Shown here in pieces: positions 24,823 to 33,679 of a stretch of 49,939 bases of DNA. The DNA is from Scatosoma sp045632265 (lineage in GTDB: Bacteria > Bacillota > Clostridia > Christensenellales > Borkfalkiaceae), in the NCBI GenBank assembly GCA_045632265.1, contig JAZQWG010000009.1, positions 1 to 49,939 on the forward strand. The letters are read 5' to 3'. Position numbers and translations under genes: made by a program. The notes beneath the pieces are model-generated. The model ran no database searches. It was given only the letters and a program-made list of their open reading frames with translations, and was not told where the DNA came from. Numbering within the stretch: the first letter of the stretch is position 1; each line of letters opens with the position of its first letter.

Positions 24823-26178
24823 ATGAACGTTATTATTATCGGTTGTGGCAGAGTGGGCAGAACGCTTGCTCAAAAATTAAACGAAGACGGCAATGCCGTC
24901 ACGGTAATCGATTCGGATGCGGGAAAAGTGAAACGTGTGACCGACCGTTACGACGTCATGGGCGTAGTGGGCAACGGTGCAACGCACACTCTGCAAGAAG
25001 AAGCAGGGATTGCTTCGGCGGATTTGATGATTGCCGTCACCGCTTCGGACGAGTTGAACTTGCTTTGCTCTTTGGTGGCGAAAAAGGCAAGCGATTGTCA
25101 AACGATTGCGCGCGTTAAAAACCCCGTTTACAGCGTGGAAACGCCCTATTTGAAAGATGAACTTGGCTTGGCAATGGTTATCAATCCCGAATACGAAGCG
25201 GCGGAAGAAATCGCGCGCGTATTGCGCTTCCCGTCCGCATTGAAAATCGAGCCGTTTGCAAAGGGTAAAGCGGAACTTATCAAGTTCAAATTGCCCAAGG
25301 GCAACGAAATTATTGGCATGTCGGTTAAAGAAGTGTTCATGAAATACAACAGCGATTTGCTTATTTGTACGATTGAACGTGAAGACGAATCGTACATCGC
25401 CAACGGTGATTTCGTCTTTGAAGAAAAGGACGTCATTTCCATTATGGCAACCCCGAAAAACGCCTACGAATTTTTCGCAAATATCAAGTGCAAAGGTCAC
25501 TCGGTTAAAAATGCGCTCATCGTCGGCGGCGGCACGATTACGCATTACTTGTGCCAAATTTTGGAAAAATCGGGCATTTCCTTGACGGTAATTGAAAAGG
25601 ATATGAAACGCTGTGAAGAACTTTCTACGCAATGGCCGAAAGTGAAAGTTATCCACGGCGACGGCACCGACCACGATTTGCTTATCGAAGAAGGCGTGGA
25701 AGGGGCAGGTGCGTTTGTTGCGCTTTCCGATTCGGATGAAGAAAACGTGCTTATGTCCCTTTTCGCCAAAGGCGAAGGCTGCGAAAAAACTGTGACGAAA
25801 GTAAATAGAACGGACTACGACAGTTTGCTTTCCAGCTTGGAATTAGACGCTTCCGTATGCCCCCGTATTATGACGAGCGACAAAATTTTGCGCTACGTTC
25901 GTGCAATGGAAAACACGGTGGGAAGCAACGTGGAAACCCTTTACAACATTATCCCCGGCGAAGTGGAAGCAGCGGAATTTTTCGTGCGTGAAAACTCGCC
26001 GATCGTGGGTGTTCCTCTTTGTAAATTGAAATTCAAAAAGGACGTGTTGATTGCTTCCATTTGTCGTGACAAGCAAACAATTGTGCCTCGTGGCAACGAT
26101 ACGATTGAAGCAGGGGATTTCGTTGTTGTAGTCTCCAAACATATGGGGCTTTACGATATTGCAGACGTGCTGAAATAA
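24823..26178 (+). CDS. trkA: Trk potassium uptake regulatory NAD-binding protein TrkA
   Basis: Cytoplasmic gating subunit of a Trk/Ktr-type potassium transporter. 451 residues with two tandem RCK units. The first Rossmann nucleotide motif is VIIIGCGRVGRTLAQKL at the N-terminus and the second is ALIVGGGTITHYLCQIL near residue 230. Each is followed by an RCK-C domain, the second ending GDFVVVVSKHMGLYDI. The two-RCK form is TrkA-like rather than KtrA-like. It lies 19 bases before the channel subunit gene. Confidence 0.95.
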   Translation: MNVIIIGCGRVGRTLAQKLNEDGNAVTVIDSDAGKVKRVTDRYDVMGVVGNGATHTLQEEAGIASADLMIAVTASDELNLLCSLVAKKASDCQTIARVKNPVYSVETPYLKDELGLAMVINPEYEAAEEIARVLRFPSALKIEPFAKGKAELIKFKLPKGNEIIGMSVKEVFMKYNSDLLICTIEREDESYIANGDFVFEEKDVISIMATPKNAYEFFANIKCKGHSVKNALIVGGGTITHYLCQILEKSGISLTVIEKDMKRCEELSTQWPKVKVIHGDGTDHDLLIEEGVEGAGAFVALSDSDEENVLMSLFAKGEGCEKTVTKVNRTDYDSLLSSLELDASVCPRIMTSDKILRYVRAMENTVGSNVETLYNIIPGEVEAAEFFVRENSPIVGVPLCKLKFKKDVLIASICRDKQTIVPRGNDTIEAGDFVVVVSKHMGLYDIADVLK

Positions 26179-26197
26179 GCATAAAAGGAATGATAGT

Positions 26198-27640
26198 ATG
26201 AATTATGGTATTATAAGGCGTACGATAGGATTTTTGCTGTTGTTTGAAACGGTGTTTTTCTGCGTACCCGTAATCACGGCGCTCGTGTATAGGGAAAAGG
26301 AAATCTATGATTTCCTCTTTACCATGCTCGGCACGGCGGTGCTTGGCGGATTGTGCTTGATAGGCAAACCCAAGGACGATAAAATTTTTGCAAAAGAGGG
26401 GATAGTTATCACCGCTTGTTGCTGGATTTTCATGAGTTTATTTGGCGCAATTCCCTTGTTCACGACGGGCAGTTATCCCACGTACGTAGACGCGCTTTTT
26501 GAAACGGTGTCCGGCTTTACGACGACGGGCGCATCCGTCTTGACGGGCGATGCCGTACAAGCGCTTCCTAAATGTATTTTGATGTGGCGAAGCTTTACCC
26601 ATTGGATAGGCGGCATGGGCGTGCTTGTGTTTATCATGGTATTCTTGCCCCTTTGCGGCGGCGGACGAAACATGAATATTATGAAAGCGGAAAGCCCCGG
26701 GCCTTCGGTTGGTAAATTGCTTCCTAAAATGCGCTCGACGGCAGGCGTGTTGTATCTTATCTATACGTCGCTTACGGTGCTCGAATTTATTTTCCTTGTA
26801 TTCGGTATGCCCGTGTTTGATGCAATCAACTCGGCGTTTGCAACGGCGGGTACGGGTGGTTTTTCGATAAGGGCGGACGGTTTTGCAGGTTATTCTTCCT
26901 ATTGCCAAATCGTCGTCACCGTGTTTATGACGTTGTTCTCTATCAACTTCGCTTCCTATTTCTTCATTCTTTGCGGAAAGTTCAAGGAAGCGTTCAACGC
27001 CGAAGTTCGTACGTTTTTGCTCGTATGGATTTCCGCAATTACGCTTATCACGCTGAACTTGAGCCTTTCCAACGTCTTGACGGTGGGCGGAGCGATTAAA
27101 CACTCGGCTTTTTCCGTTTCTTCCGTAATCTCGACGACGGGTTTTGCGACGGAAAACTTCGATACGTGGCCTGCCTTTTCCAAAACGATCCTCGTCATGT
27201 GTATGTTCGTCGGCGCTTGCGCGGGCAGCACGGGCGGCGGCATAAAGGTGTCCCGTTTCCTTATCTTGTTCAAGGGCGTACGCCACGAAACGCAACGCAT
27301 GTTGCATCCTAAACAAGTGAAAAAGATTACGATGGACGGCAAAGTGGTTGATCACGAAGTCGTACGTGGTGTCACCAACTACGTGTTTGCGTTTTTGGCA
27401 ATCTTTATTGCCTCGCTTCTTATTATCTCTATTGACGGGCAAGATTTAATCACGAATTTTACGGCGGTGACGGCAACGATTAACAATATCGGCCCCGGTC
27501 TTTCTGCGGTAGGGCCTATCGGTAATTACGGCGATTTCTCTATCCTTTCCAAGATAGTGTTTATCTTTAACATGTTGATAGGTAGATTAGAAATTTTCCC
27601 TATGCTGCTCTTGTTCGCGCCTGCAACGTGGCGTAAATAA
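26198..27640 (+). CDS. trkH: Trk potassium transporter membrane subunit TrkH
   Basis: 480-residue integral membrane protein with the repeated M1-P-M2 units of the TrkH/KtrB superfamily. Selectivity-filter-like loops are visible as SGFTTTGASV (about residue 106), TAGTGGFSI (about 221), ISTTGFATENF (about 310) and ATINNIGPGLSAVG (about 425). The TrkA gene just upstream supplies the regulatory subunit. Confidence 0.95.
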   Translation: MNYGIIRRTIGFLLLFETVFFCVPVITALVYREKEIYDFLFTMLGTAVLGGLCLIGKPKDDKIFAKEGIVITACCWIFMSLFGAIPLFTTGSYPTYVDALFETVSGFTTTGASVLTGDAVQALPKCILMWRSFTHWIGGMGVLVFIMVFLPLCGGGRNMNIMKAESPGPSVGKLLPKMRSTAGVLYLIYTSLTVLEFIFLVFGMPVFDAINSAFATAGTGGFSIRADGFAGYSSYCQIVVTVFMTLFSINFASYFFILCGKFKEAFNAEVRTFLLVWISAITLITLNLSLSNVLTVGGAIKHSAFSVSSVISTTGFATENFDTWPAFSKTILVMCMFVGACAGSTGGGIKVSRFLILFKGVRHETQRMLHPKQVKKITMDGKVVDHEVVRGVTNYVFAFLAIFIASLLIISIDGQDLITNFTAVTATINNIGPGLSAVGPIGNYGDFSILSKIVFIFNMLIGRLEIFPMLLLFAPATWRK

Positions 27641-27681
27641 AAAAATAACGGTGTAAAACCGAAAAAGAAGGTATTTGAAGT

Positions 27682-28401
27682 ATGAAACCTCTTGAAAAAT
27701 TAACGAAAGCTCAATTTATATCCTTTTGCTTTATGTCCTTTTGTTCGGGCGTAATGATCGGTGTAGGCGGCACGGCGTTCTTGCTTGCTTATAACTTGTT
27801 TGGCGATTGGGGTAGATTGATAGGCTCTATGCTCTTCTCGCTCGGCATTTTGGCGATTGTAATGTTCGATATGCGCCTTTTCACCGGCTTGATTTCCGAT
27901 ATTCCCGAAATGGGCGCGAAAAACCTTTGGAAATTGCCCATTTGCTTCCTTGGCAATATGCTCGGCGTAATCTTTGCGGCGGTGCTCGTCTTCTATTCGC
28001 CTTTGGCTGACGTAGTCGTTCCCCAAGCGCAAGCAATGATGAGCGTGAAATTAGGGGCTGACCTTTGGGGCTTGAAAGCGCTTTGCTCGTCCATTCTTTG
28101 CGGATTCTTGATTACGCTTTCTATCGGCGCAGTCAACTATGCGCCTAGAAAAAAACTTTCGACGACGGTAGGGGTTATGTTCCCGATTGTAGTGTTCGCA
28201 TTTTGCGGCTTCGACCACTCGGTAGCCAACACCTTGTACATCTATTTCCTTGGCTTTTCGTGGAAAGCGGTGTGGTACATTTTGGTTTGCGTGGCGGGCA
28301 ACATCATCGGCGGTGTTATTTTGCCTATCCTTTCCTTGTTTAGAATTTGGTCGAATAAACCGCACCTTGAAGAAAAGAAAACGGAAGAAACGAAAGAATA
28401 A
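27682..28401 (+). CDS. formate/nitrite transporter (FNT) family channel
   Basis: 239 residues with six predicted helices and the FNT hallmarks: the LFTG loop (MRLFTGLI, about residue 70) and the central GFDHSVAN motif containing the conserved His. The family exports or imports small monovalent acids such as formate, nitrite, lactate or hydrosulfide. A fermentative anaerobe could use it for formate or acetate, but the substrate cannot be read from sequence. It is in the same direction as, and close behind, trkH. Confidence 0.88.
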   Translation: MKPLEKLTKAQFISFCFMSFCSGVMIGVGGTAFLLAYNLFGDWGRLIGSMLFSLGILAIVMFDMRLFTGLISDIPEMGAKNLWKLPICFLGNMLGVIFAAVLVFYSPLADVVVPQAQAMMSVKLGADLWGLKALCSSILCGFLITLSIGAVNYAPRKKLSTTVGVMFPIVVFAFCGFDHSVANTLYIYFLGFSWKAVWYILVCVAGNIIGGVILPILSLFRIWSNKPHLEEKKTEETKE

Positions 28402-28422
28402 TACAAGCAAGGAGAAAAAGAT

Positions 28423-28962
28423 ATGTTGTTGGTGGCAAACCTTAATGAACTTGGTACGATGTTTCCCGTGTTGTTTTTGCTTCCGCTAATCGTAGTGCTC
28501 GTGGTGGCAACGACGATTGCGAAAACGATGAAAAAGCTTTCGCCCAAGCGCATGTTTGCGTATATGGAAACGCAAGGATTAAGTGAAAAGGAAAAAAGAG
28601 AATATCTTACGAATTACTTAACCAAAACATGGAATAGCGATTTGAAAACGCATAGAAGAAATTGTCCCGTTTGTGCAAAGAAATATTTCCTTAAAATGAA
28701 CGAATACAATTCTCGCGGCGACGTCGTTGAAAAATGGAACACCGACGGCTGTCCGTATTGCGGCACGAAAGTAAATAGAAAACAAGAAAACAATTACGAG
28801 TATTTGTATCTTGAAAGAAAGCCGACGAATAGTCCACAAGAAAGCGAATACCAACAAACCTTTAATAGGTTGTCGACGTTGATTGCGTTTTACAAGCCTT
28901 ACATCGACAAAACGCCCGACACGTCGGATGACAAAATTAGTGTAGAAATCACCTTTCGTTAA
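28423..28962 (+). CDS. membrane-anchored zinc-ribbon protein, function unknown
   Basis: A 179-residue protein. One N-terminal membrane helix (FPVLFLLPLIVVLVVATTIA, about 13-33) is followed by a cytoplasmic region with a probable zinc ribbon formed by CPVC (about 84-87) and CPYC (about 110-113). A helical C-terminus has no recognised domain. A ribosome binding site AAGGAG precedes ATG 28423. It is the last gene of the forward run and is followed by a strong terminator. Confidence 0.75.
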   Translation: MLLVANLNELGTMFPVLFLLPLIVVLVVATTIAKTMKKLSPKRMFAYMETQGLSEKEKREYLTNYLTKTWNSDLKTHRRNCPVCAKKYFLKMNEYNSRGDVVEKWNTDGCPYCGTKVNRKQENNYEYLYLERKPTNSPQESEYQQTFNRLSTLIAFYKPYIDKTPDTSDDKISVEITFR

Positions 28963-28966
28963 AATA

Positions 28967-28996
28967 AAAAAACACGCCCAAGTGGGCGTGTTTTTT
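28967..28996. terminator. bidirectional terminator
   Basis: A perfect 13-bp stem (AAAAAACACGCCC and its complement) with a 4-base loop, between the forward gene ending at 28962 and the reverse gene ending at 29011. It is nearly the same hairpin as 1251-1278. Confidence 0.92.
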
Positions 28997-29010
28997 ATTG
29001 TTGTTTTTCG

Positions 29011-29583
29011 TTATACGCCAAAGGCGATAACGCCCAAAATCCCCGATAAAAGGATAAGTAGGATAGGGGGGAAGGGTTTCTTTTTCCACGTAGAATAGCC
29101 GAAATGGACAATGCAAATGGCGGCGAAAATGCAAAGGGATTTCCAGTCGAACGCAAACGTGCTGCCTATGCTTTGCATGCCGAAGATTACGCTTAAAAAC
29201 ATAATAAAAGCTGTTGCCATAATCATGCCGATGATGGCGGGACGGATTCCACGAAGCACCGCTTTTACCCCTGCGTATTGCAAACATTTTGTAAGCAAAG
29301 TGGCGATTAAAAGGATAAGGATAAAAGACGGCAACACTACGCCGAGCGTAGCGAGCAACGCGCCTAAAAATCCGCCTTGCGACGAGCCGACAAACGTTGC
29401 CATATTGACGGCGATAGGCCCTGGCGTAGATTCGGCTATGGCGATGAAATTAAGCAGTTCGTTTTCCGTCAGCCAAGCGTTGGCAAGGCAATCTTCTCTT
29501 ATAAGAGAAATCATGCCGTATCCCCCGCCAAAGGACACAGCGCCTATTTTCAAAAAGGTTAAAAACAATCGTAAATAAATCAT
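29011..29583 (-). CDS. chromate transporter family protein, second half-size subunit
   Basis: A 190-residue membrane protein of the CHR family. It carries the FGGGYGMISLI motif near the N-terminus and ESTPGPIAVNMATFVG, both typical of CHR halves. It is encoded as a pair with the next gene, as in other short-chain CHR systems. Its ATG overlaps the partner's stop (ATGA), with GAGGTG as ribosome binding site. The natural substrate is uncertain; chromate export is the family name, not proof. Confidence 0.88.
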   Translation of the reverse strand: MIYLRLFLTFLKIGAVSFGGGYGMISLIREDCLANAWLTENELLNFIAIAESTPGPIAVNMATFVGSSQGGFLGALLATLGVVLPSFILILLIATLLTKCLQYAGVKAVLRGIRPAIIGMIMATAFIMFLSVIFGMQSIGSTFAFDWKSLCIFAAICIVHFGYSTWKKKPFPPILLILLSGILGVIAFGV

Positions 29584-30182
29584 TTTTTCACCTCGTCTTT
29601 AGGCGCTTGTTTATGCTTAAAATGTTTGATTGCATATATGAGCAATCCAAGCAAACCGCTTATTAAGATATAAAAAATAGACGAGAAATTTACGGCAAAG
29701 AGGGCAAAAGCAATCATGCACGCAAAGGTGATAGACATAACGCTGATAGAAAATACGTTTTTCTTGATTTTCTTCAGCATTTTCAAGCCCGCGGCAAAGA
29801 TTAAAAAGACGATGCAAACTTGTATGCCCTTAAACGCTGATGCCACCCAAGTGATGGACAAAAACCGATTGAAAAACAGCGAGATTAAAAAGATAATCGT
29901 AAACGAGGGCAGCACCATGCCAAGCGTTGAAAAAATGCTTCCTAAAATGCCTTCCCGTTTATAACCGATATAAGTCGAACAGTTGATAGCGATAGGCCCT
30001 GGCGTGGATTCGGCAATGGTCACCACGTCCATAAATTCGTCGTGGCTAATCCATTTCCTTTTCGTGACGAATTCGTTATCCAACAAATGTATCATGGCAT
30101 ATCCACCGCCAAAGGTAAACAGCCCGATTTTTAGCATGGATATAAATAATAGAAGAAGTGATTTTAATTTTTTCATAACCAT
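29580..30182 (-). CDS. chromate transporter family protein, first half-size subunit
   Basis: About 200 residues, partner of the gene at 29011-29583. It carries the same CHR motifs: FTFGGGYAMIHLLDNEF and ESTPGPIAINCSTYIGYK. I set the start at ATG 30182 (or 30176, MKKLKSLLLL), because a frame beginning at 30242 would lie upstream of the promoter at 30199-30227. The leader is only about 10-16 bases long, with a weak ribosome binding site. Five to six helices and a Lys-rich tail are predicted. Confidence 0.87.
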   Translation of the reverse strand: MVMKKLKSLLLLFISMLKIGLFTFGGGYAMIHLLDNEFVTKRKWISHDEFMDVVTIAESTPGPIAINCSTYIGYKREGILGSIFSTLGMVLPSFTIIFLISLFFNRFLSITWVASAFKGIQVCIVFLIFAAGLKMLKKIKKNVFSISVMSITFACMIAFALFAVNFSSIFYILISGLLGLLIYAIKHFKHKQAPKDEVKK

Positions 30183-30198
30183 CAAGCGTTTTTCTTTT

Positions 30199-30227
30199 AT
30201 TATAGCATACGTCCACGAAAATATCAA
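30199..30227 (-). promoter_or_regulatory. sigma-A promoter of the chromate transporter pair
   Basis: Reverse strand TTGATA (30227-30222), 17-base spacer, TATAAT (30204-30199). It fixes the translation start downstream, at 30182 or 30176. Confidence 0.85.
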
Positions 30228-30284
30228 GCGCAATTCTTGCAAGCTTTATGAAAAAGTTTATGGTGCTGGTGTTTAGAAAATAAT

Positions 30285-30314
30285 AAAAAACCGCTCGATT
30301 AAGGGCGGTTTTTT
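30285..30314 (+). terminator. orphan terminator-like hairpin between divergent genes
   Basis: A 10-bp stem (AAAAAACCGC / GCGGTTTTTT) with two further possible pairs and a T run. No recognised forward gene ends here; it may be left from a lost gene or end a small transcript. It resembles the terminator at 33559-33587. Confidence 0.65.
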
Positions 30315-30352
30315 ATATCGCAATCGCGGGTGGAAAATTTTCTCAAACCCTA

Positions 30353-30381
30353 TTGCAAATTTTTATAAAATTTGATATAAT
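30353..30381 (+). promoter_or_regulatory. sigma-A promoter of the wall hydrolase gene
   Basis: TTGCAA (30353-30358), 17-base spacer, TATAAT (30376-30381), giving a leader of about 35 bases with AAGGGG before ATG 30424. Confidence 0.87.
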
Positions 30382-30423
30382 ACATTTATTCTACGATAAG
30401 GGCGGAAAACGCAAGGGGAAACG

Positions 30424-33400
30424 ATGAAAAGAATTTGGAAATATTTATGCGGAGCGCTTGTGGCGGTGTTCTTGCTGGTGGTGGGCGCGCTTGCGCTTAC
30501 GCCAAACGGGGGCAATATCCAAGCCTCGGCGGCAATTACATATAAAAAGGGGGCAAACAACGCTTCCTCGTCCTATCAATCGGGCAAGTATTATTCCAAC
30601 TTACAATCGTTGTCGCTGACGGGCGATGGCGTGACGGACGTGTTGGCAGTTGCCATTTCCCAGCTTGGTTATCAGGAAGGGAACAGTGACGGCGAATTTT
30701 CAGGTACGGTGAGTGGCTCGAATAACTACACCGAATATTGCTATAATATGGGCAACTGGGGGTGTGGCTATGGTAGCAGTGACTATCGTTGGTGCGCGAC
30801 GTTCGTTTCGTGGGCGTTGTTGCAATCGGGTGTCACCACGCAAAACACGCTCAACGCTTGGTGTAGAAATCACCAAGGCGATATCAACTACATTTGGCGT
30901 GAAGTCAGTTGTTCGCAATGGGCAAATCAGTTGAAGCGTTTTGGGTATTACCAAAGCTCCGCCGCCAAAGGTGGCAGTTATAAACCGCAATCGGGCGATT
31001 TGATTTTCTTCCGCAACGACATTTCGCACATCGGTATCGTCGTGTACAGCACAAGCTCCACCGTCTATACGATTGAGGGCAACACAAGCGATAGCTCGGG
31101 CGTAGATGCAAACGGCGGCGGTGTTTACTACAAATCCTATTCTTTAACCAACTCTAATATCAACGGCTACGGCACGCTCCCGTATCAATCGGTTTCGTCT
31201 GCTGCGAAAGTCGATTACACGGGCAATAATAAGACGGCGGGCGTTTACATATCAAGAAGTTCTATTTCCATCGGCTCGACTACAATTCCCAAGTACACCA
31301 CTTTCACGGTGACGGGCGTATCGGGCAACACGGCGACGATTAGCTACAACGGCTATACGGGCACGGCAAGCCTTACCAACTCCAACGCCTTGCAACTTTC
31401 GTCTAATGGCGGGGGAACAAGCGGCGGCACGACGACGAACAAAGACGTGCTTGTCGGCGTGGACGTATCTTCGTGGCAAGGGGATATCGACTGGGCGAAA
31501 GTAAAACAAGACGGTGTTGATTTTGCAATGCTTCGCGTATGTTCATACAATTCCGATTCGCATTCCTATTCTCTCGATAAAAAGTTTACGCAAAACGTAG
31601 CGGGCGCGTCGGCGCAAGGCATACACTTGGGTATCTATTTTTACAGCTATGCCAAGTCCTTAAACGAAGTGACGGCGGAAGCGAATATGATTGTGGATAT
31701 TCTTTCAAATTATCCCGCCACCTTCTCTTTCCCGATTGTTTACGATGCGGAAAGCTCTAACATCACGAGTTTTGCAACGAGTGCGTGTAAAACGTTTTGT
31801 TCGGTTTTGGAAAGTAAGGGCTATTTCGCTATGGTGTATTCCAACACCAACTGGTATAACACCGTTTTGCTTCCCGCTTCCGATATAAAGGATTTGGCGC
31901 TTTGGCAAGCGCATTATAAAACTGCGTACGCGGGCACTACGCCCTCGCAAGCCCCGTCGCTTGCTGCTTCAAGACCGACCATCAACAACAACGACGGCAA
32001 CGTTAAAATTTGGCAATTCACGGATAGCGGCGTGGTAAACGGCATTAGCGGCGGCGTGGATATGGACCTTGCGTATTACGATTACAGCACGCTTATCCCT
32101 CGTCTTGGGCTTAACGGCTATGGCGCGGGCAGTACAGAGCAAAAACCGCTTGCGTATGCGGGCTACGTGGATAGCGTAAACGGCGTGGCGGTGAGCGAGT
32201 GGAGCGCAACGGGTAGCCCCGTGACGAAAACTTGCCCCGTGTCTTCCCTTGGACAAAATTGCACGCTCACTTTCAACAACGCTTGGATGGTTGTAGACGG
32301 TGGACAAAATGATTTCTATTATACGCTTGACGGCGTAGTTTGGCAAAAAGCCACGGCGACGAGAAAACAAGGCGAAGCCGCTATTGCGGCGGCGTGTGCG
32401 GCGTTTAACGTCACGAATTGTGATTTGAGCAACGCTCGCTACTCTTTGTCCGTCGATTTGTCGGCGTACCAAGGTCAAACGGTGTCGGTAAGTTTTGCCG
32501 TTGAAGCAAAAACTACGGGACAAAAGATACATTACTTGACGGTGACAAACGTTGTCGTGCCCGCGCACGTGCATAGTTATACTTACGTCACCCAAACGGC
32601 GGCAACGTGTACGTCGGCGGAAGTGGAACTTGGTACTTGCGCTTGCGGATATACGACGACGAGAATAGGCGATGCGGCTCGTGGCCATGCGTACGGCAGT
32701 TGGCAAGAAACGCTTTCTCCCACCCATACAAGCGCAGGAGAGTTGAAACGAGTTTGCAACCACGATAGCTCCCACGTGCAAACGTTCGTTTTGCCTGCGT
32801 TGAATATCGTTGATTACAACTATTCGGTGGTGGTAGAACCCGATTGCGGCGTTGTTGGCAAGGAAAATTACGCGCTCGTCGTGGATGGTCAAACGTTTGC
32901 CTATACGGTAGATACGTACGCGCTTGAACACGATTTTGGCAACTGGCAACTTACAAGCGTGCCCACTTTAACAAGCACGGGATTGTTGACGAAAACTTGC
33001 TCGCATAACTCTATGCATACACAAACCAAAGAGTTGCCCATTTTAGGCGACGATTACACTTATACGGTGATGAGCGCACCCACTTGTGAAAACTCGGGTA
33101 CGGCGAATTACGTGATTGCGGTGGATAATCAAACGTTTACCTTCGGCGTAATTCTAAATCCCGTTGGGCATGCCGATTTGGATGAAAATAACCTTTGCGA
33201 CCATTGCTCCATCTCGCTTGGCGACGATAGCGAAGAGGGTGGTGAAGACAATCCGCCTATTGAAGACGACAATCCTCCAAGTGGCGATAACGGCAACGAA
33301 GACGAACCTAACGACGACGTACAAGGTGGCGACGATAATATCGAAGAAGACGACACGCAAAACGGCGACGTAGGTGATGGGGGAAATAATTCGGGATCGA

Positions 33401-33573
33401 GCAACCCCAACGATAACGTGAACGGGGAAAGTGACAAACCAAGCATAAGCAATAAAGAAACGTTTACGGGAACGATGGGTTGCAAATCGAATTTAGAAAC
33501 AACCGCAATCGGCATGCTTGCTCTTTTGATGTCAAGCTTTGTCGTTTATAGAAAAAATAAAAACCGCTCTTGA
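30424..33573 (+). CDS. secreted two-domain peptidoglycan hydrolase (CHAP + GH25 muramidase)
   Basis: 1049 residues. A signal peptide (1 to about 36) is followed by a CHAP amidase/endopeptidase domain (about 75-255) with Cys124 in YRWCATFVSWALLQSG, His202 in HIGIVVY and Asn220. An SH3-like segment spans about 270-330. A GH25 lysozyme domain follows (about 340-560) with Asp347 in GVDVSSWQGDIDW, Asp441/Glu443 in YDAES and IWQFTDSG. Next come about three Cys/His-containing repeats (HSYTYVTQTAATCTS, HAYGSWQETLSPTHTS, HDFGNWQLTSVPTLTS), and an Asp/Glu/Gly/Asn/Pro linker (about 935-1010). The tail is a tripartite signal: Gly-Cys1020-Lys-Ser, one hydrophobic helix, then Arg/Lys residues. It probably cuts both glycan and peptide in walls, its own or a competitor's. 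Confidence 0.9.
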   Translation: MKRIWKYLCGALVAVFLLVVGALALTPNGGNIQASAAITYKKGANNASSSYQSGKYYSNLQSLSLTGDGVTDVLAVAISQLGYQEGNSDGEFSGTVSGSNNYTEYCYNMGNWGCGYGSSDYRWCATFVSWALLQSGVTTQNTLNAWCRNHQGDINYIWREVSCSQWANQLKRFGYYQSSAAKGGSYKPQSGDLIFFRNDISHIGIVVYSTSSTVYTIEGNTSDSSGVDANGGGVYYKSYSLTNSNINGYGTLPYQSVSSAAKVDYTGNNKTAGVYISRSSISIGSTTIPKYTTFTVTGVSGNTATISYNGYTGTASLTNSNALQLSSNGGGTSGGTTTNKDVLVGVDVSSWQGDIDWAKVKQDGVDFAMLRVCSYNSDSHSYSLDKKFTQNVAGASAQGIHLGIYFYSYAKSLNEVTAEANMIVDILSNYPATFSFPIVYDAESSNITSFATSACKTFCSVLESKGYFAMVYSNTNWYNTVLLPASDIKDLALWQAHYKTAYAGTTPSQAPSLAASRPTINNNDGNVKIWQFTDSGVVNGISGGVDMDLAYYDYSTLIPRLGLNGYGAGSTEQKPLAYAGYVDSVNGVAVSEWSATGSPVTKTCPVSSLGQNCTLTFNNAWMVVDGGQNDFYYTLDGVVWQKATATRKQGEAAIAAACAAFNVTNCDLSNARYSLSVDLSAYQGQTVSVSFAVEAKTTGQKIHYLTVTNVVVPAHVHSYTYVTQTAATCTSAEVELGTCACGYTTTRIGDAARGHAYGSWQETLSPTHTSAGELKRVCNHDSSHVQTFVLPALNIVDYNYSVVVEPDCGVVGKENYALVVDGQTFAYTVDTYALEHDFGNWQLTSVPTLTSTGLLTKTCSHNSMHTQTKELPILGDDYTYTVMSAPTCENSGTANYVIAVDNQTFTFGVILNPVGHADLDENNLCDHCSISLGDDSEEGGEDNPPIEDDNPPSGDNGNEDEPNDDVQGGDDNIEEDDTQNGDVGDGGNNSGSSNPNDNVNGESDKPSISNKETFTGTMGCKSNLETTAIGMLALLMSSFVVYRKNKNRS

Positions 33574-33587
33574 TCGAGCGGTTTTTT
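33559..33587 (+). terminator. terminator of the wall hydrolase gene
   Basis: A stem AAACCGCTC / GAGCGGTTT (extended by A/T pairs) with a 6-base loop and a T run. The gene's stop codon lies in the loop. Confidence 0.9.
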
Positions 33588-33608
33588 TGTTTGGGAATAC
33601 ATTGCTAT

Positions 33609-33655
33609 CAAAAAAATAAAGCCCCCAAAAGGGACTTTCTTTTTTTGTGGTGGAG
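33609..33655. repeat. 47-bp direct repeat, left copy (ssrA terminator plus last bases of the tmRNA)
   Basis: Identical over 47 bases to 34993-35039, which is the terminator and the final eight bases of the functional ssrA gene. It marks the far end of the AT-rich islet and looks like one half of an attachment-site duplication. Confidence 0.85.
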
Positions 33656-33679
33656 CGAGTTAAATGTAAGTTGAACCGA

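Noticed and set aside
29011..30182. Two short chromate transporter genes as a frameshifted single gene
   Set aside because: Each has a complete CHR-half motif set and its own start, and they overlap by ATGA. Paired half-size CHR proteins are a known normal form.
30183..30242. A 20-residue N-terminal extension of the first chromate transporter subunit
   Set aside because: It would lie upstream of the promoter at 30199-30227 and has no ribosome binding site; MVMKKLKS at 30182/30176 is the better start.
31969..32949. A 326-codon reverse frame inside the wall hydrolase gene
   Set aside because: Arg/His/Val-rich antisense shadow without promoter or ribosome binding site.
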